From Streptomycetales bacterium (GTDB lineage Bacteria > Actinomycetota > Actinomycetes > Prado026), in NCBI GenBank assembly GCA_025361995.1, contig JANYIP010000200.1, forward strand, positions 1 through 13,651: a stretch of DNA of 13,651 bases. Reading direction: 5' to 3'. Below are positions 12,683 through 13,651 of this stretch, in pieces (position 1 is the first letter of the stretch; the number at the start of each line of letters is the position of its first letter). The notes under the pieces are model-generated. The model searched no databases. It saw only the letters and a list, made by a program, of their open reading frames with translations, and had not been told where the DNA came from. Position numbers and translations under genes: made by a program.

Positions 12683-13266
12683 TGCCTGGCTCCACCGAGC
12701 TGGCCGACTACCTGGAGCGGTTGATCCGCGACGTCGTCGACTACCCCAAGCCTGGCGTGGTGTTCAAGGACATCACCCCCCTGCTGGGGGATCCTGCCGG
12801 GTTCAAGGCAGTCATTGACGCCATGGTTGACGACCATTTCGACGGCCGGATAGACAGCCGGATAGACAGCCGGATAGACAGCCGGATAGACAGCCGGATA
12901 GACAAGGTCGCCGGGGTCGAGGCGCGCGGCTTCATCCTGGCGGCGCCGGTGGCGTACCGGCTCGGTGCCGGCTTCGTGCCGATCCGCAAGAAGGGCAAGC
13001 TCCCGTACGAGGTGTACGAGGAGACGTACGCCCTGGAGTACGGCGAGGCCGTCGTGGAGGTGCACACTGACGCGTTCGCCCCCGGCGACCGGGTGCTGCT
13101 CATCGACGACGTGCTGGCCACCGGAGGCACAGCCGCCGCTTCCGCCGAGCTGATCCGCCGCGCGGGCGGCACCGTGGTCGGGCTTTCGGTGCTCATCGAG
13201 CTGGGCTTCCTGGCCGGACGAGCGGCCGTGCCCGGGCTCGACGTGCACGCGCTCCTCACGGTCTGA
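12682..13266 (+). CDS. apt: Adenine phosphoribosyltransferase with a tandem-repeat insertion
   Basis: 194 residues. Apt converts adenine and PRPP to AMP in purine salvage. Family features: YPKPGVVFKDITPLL (21-35), VAGVEARGFILAAPVAYRLG (76-95), VPIRKKGKLPYE (99-110), and the PRPP-binding motif VLLIDDVLATGGTAAA (138-153). Relatives are usually about 170-185 residues. Here residues 56-74 are RIDS repeated four times plus RID, just before the conserved KVAGVEARGF strand, from a 12-base tandem repeat that keeps frame. Catalytic motifs are intact, so the enzyme is probably active, with the repeat forming a surface loop or helix extension. The GTG start shares one base with the secF stop, so translation is probably coupled. 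The gene lies between secF and rel, a conserved position. Confidence 0.94.
   Translation: MPGSTELADYLERLIRDVVDYPKPGVVFKDITPLLGDPAGFKAVIDAMVDDHFDGRIDSRIDSRIDSRIDSRIDKVAGVEARGFILAAPVAYRLGAGFVPIRKKGKLPYEVYEETYALEYGEAVVEVHTDAFAPGDRVLLIDDVLATGGTAAASAELIRRAGGTVVGLSVLIELGFLAGRAAVPGLDVHALLTV
12845..12904. repeat. 12-base minisatellite, five perfect copies, inside apt
   Basis: The unit GCCGGATAGACA occurs five times in a row without a mismatch. Because 12 is a multiple of three, the frame is kept and each unit encodes Arg-Ile-Asp-Ser (the last copy ends in Lys). Each copy uses ATA for isoleucine, a codon nearly absent elsewhere in this window. Perfect identity suggests recent expansion by slippage. 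Confidence 0.97.
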
Positions 13267-13276
13267 GGACTCCGCG

Positions 13277-13282
13277 TAGACT
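13277..13282 (+). promoter_or_regulatory. -10 element TAGACT of the rel promoter
   Basis: TAGACT fits TANNNT and lies 28 bases before the rel start, predicting a short leader from about 13289. Direct repeats CTGAGGAC at 13263-13270 and 13281-13288 flank it. A ribosome binding site GGGAGGAG (13297-13304) follows. Confidence 0.5.
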
Positions 13283-13310
13283 GAGGACCTAGTGGCGGGA
13301 GGAGTTGGTC

Positions 13311-13651
13311 GTGAGCGACGAGACGATCAGCGACGCCAGCGAGCTCGTCGAGATCGCTGACGTCGACGACGTCGTCCCTGCAGGCTCCCGGGTCCGCGCG
13401 CGGCTCGCCCGGCTGGGCCCGACCCGTGGGCCGCAGACCCCGGTCGAGCTCGAGCCGCTCTTCCGCATCGTCCGCAGCAACCAGCCCAAGGCAGACCTGC
13501 GCGAGGTCGAGCGCGCCTATGCCGTCGCCGAGCAGCGGCATCGCGGCCAGCTCCGCAAGAGCGGCGAGCCGTACATCACCCACCCGCTGGCTGTCGCCCA
13601 GATCCTGGCCGACCTCGGCATGACGCCGCCCACCCTCGCTGCCGCGCTCCT
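13311..13651 (+). CDS. rel: RelA/SpoT-family (p)ppGpp synthetase/hydrolase, N-terminal part (3' truncated by window)
   Basis: The first 113 codons are present and the frame runs off the right edge. After an acidic, variable N-terminus (1-25) comes the start of the HD hydrolase domain: EQRHRGQLRKSGEPYITHPLAVAQILADLGM (74-104). Arg82 and Lys83 correspond to residues that contact the guanine nucleotide, and His91 to the first metal-binding His in characterised Rel enzymes. The window ends just before the HD motif itself. In actinobacteria the single long Rel protein makes and degrades the stringent-response alarmone. GTG 13311 is preceded by GGGAGGAG with six bases of spacing. Position after apt is conserved. 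Synthetase, TGS and ACT domains are outside the window and therefore not verified. Confidence 0.93.
   Translation, partial: MSDETISDASELVEIADVDDVVPAGSRVRARLARLGPTRGPQTPVELEPLFRIVRSNQPKADLREVERAYAVAEQRHRGQLRKSGEPYITHPLAVAQILADLGMTPPTLAAAL

Noticed and set aside
12845..12904. CRISPR-like array for the tandem repeat in apt
   Set aside because: Units are 12 bases with no spacers and stay in frame inside a gene; this is a minisatellite.
1..13651. tRNA, rRNA, insertion sequences, phage genes
   Set aside because: No cloverleaf, rRNA segment, transposase motif or integrase was seen on either strand by reading; small structured RNAs cannot be excluded without a covariance search.

Overview
The window is chromosomal DNA from a high-GC Gram-positive actinobacterium. 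Codon third positions are strongly G/C and GTG starts are common. Neighbouring genes repeatedly overlap by 1-11 bases, and -10 elements have the actinobacterial TANNNT form. The gene order (pimA end, pdxS-pdxT-yebC, ruvC-ruvA-ruvB, yajC-secD-secF-apt-rel) is the conserved block known from Streptomyces, mycobacteria and relatives. The exact genus cannot be read from the sequence.

Left part (1-1868): the 3' end of a PimA-type mannosyltransferase gene, a coupled small LemA-like membrane protein, and a DUF3048 (YerB-like) lipoprotein whose mRNA looks leaderless. Next (1953-4242): pdxS-pdxT, which form the two-subunit PLP synthase, with yebC coupled behind them and closed by a GC-rich hairpin.

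Middle (4315-6784): a three-gene accessory stretch between yebC and ruvC. It holds a GNAT acetyltransferase of puromycin-acetyltransferase type, a Cys-rich lipoprotein coupled to it, and a convergent acyltransferase-3 membrane protein. A 60-base near-perfect palindrome covers the junction between the first two genes.

Right part (6923-13651): ruvC-ruvA-ruvB, which form the Holliday-junction resolvasome. They overlap by 4 bases each and lie behind a near-perfect LexA (SOS) box. They are followed by yajC, secD and secF (accessory subunits of the Sec translocase), apt (adenine salvage), and the 5' end of a Rel (p)ppGpp synthetase/hydrolase gene that runs off the window.

No gap without a gene exceeds 300 bases. 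I did not find a clear undescribed multi-gene system. The most unusual items are a five-copy, 12-base in-frame minisatellite inside apt built on rare ATA codons, the palindrome at the acetyltransferase/lipoprotein junction, and a Ser/Thr/Pro-rich, cysteine-bracketed insert in SecD.
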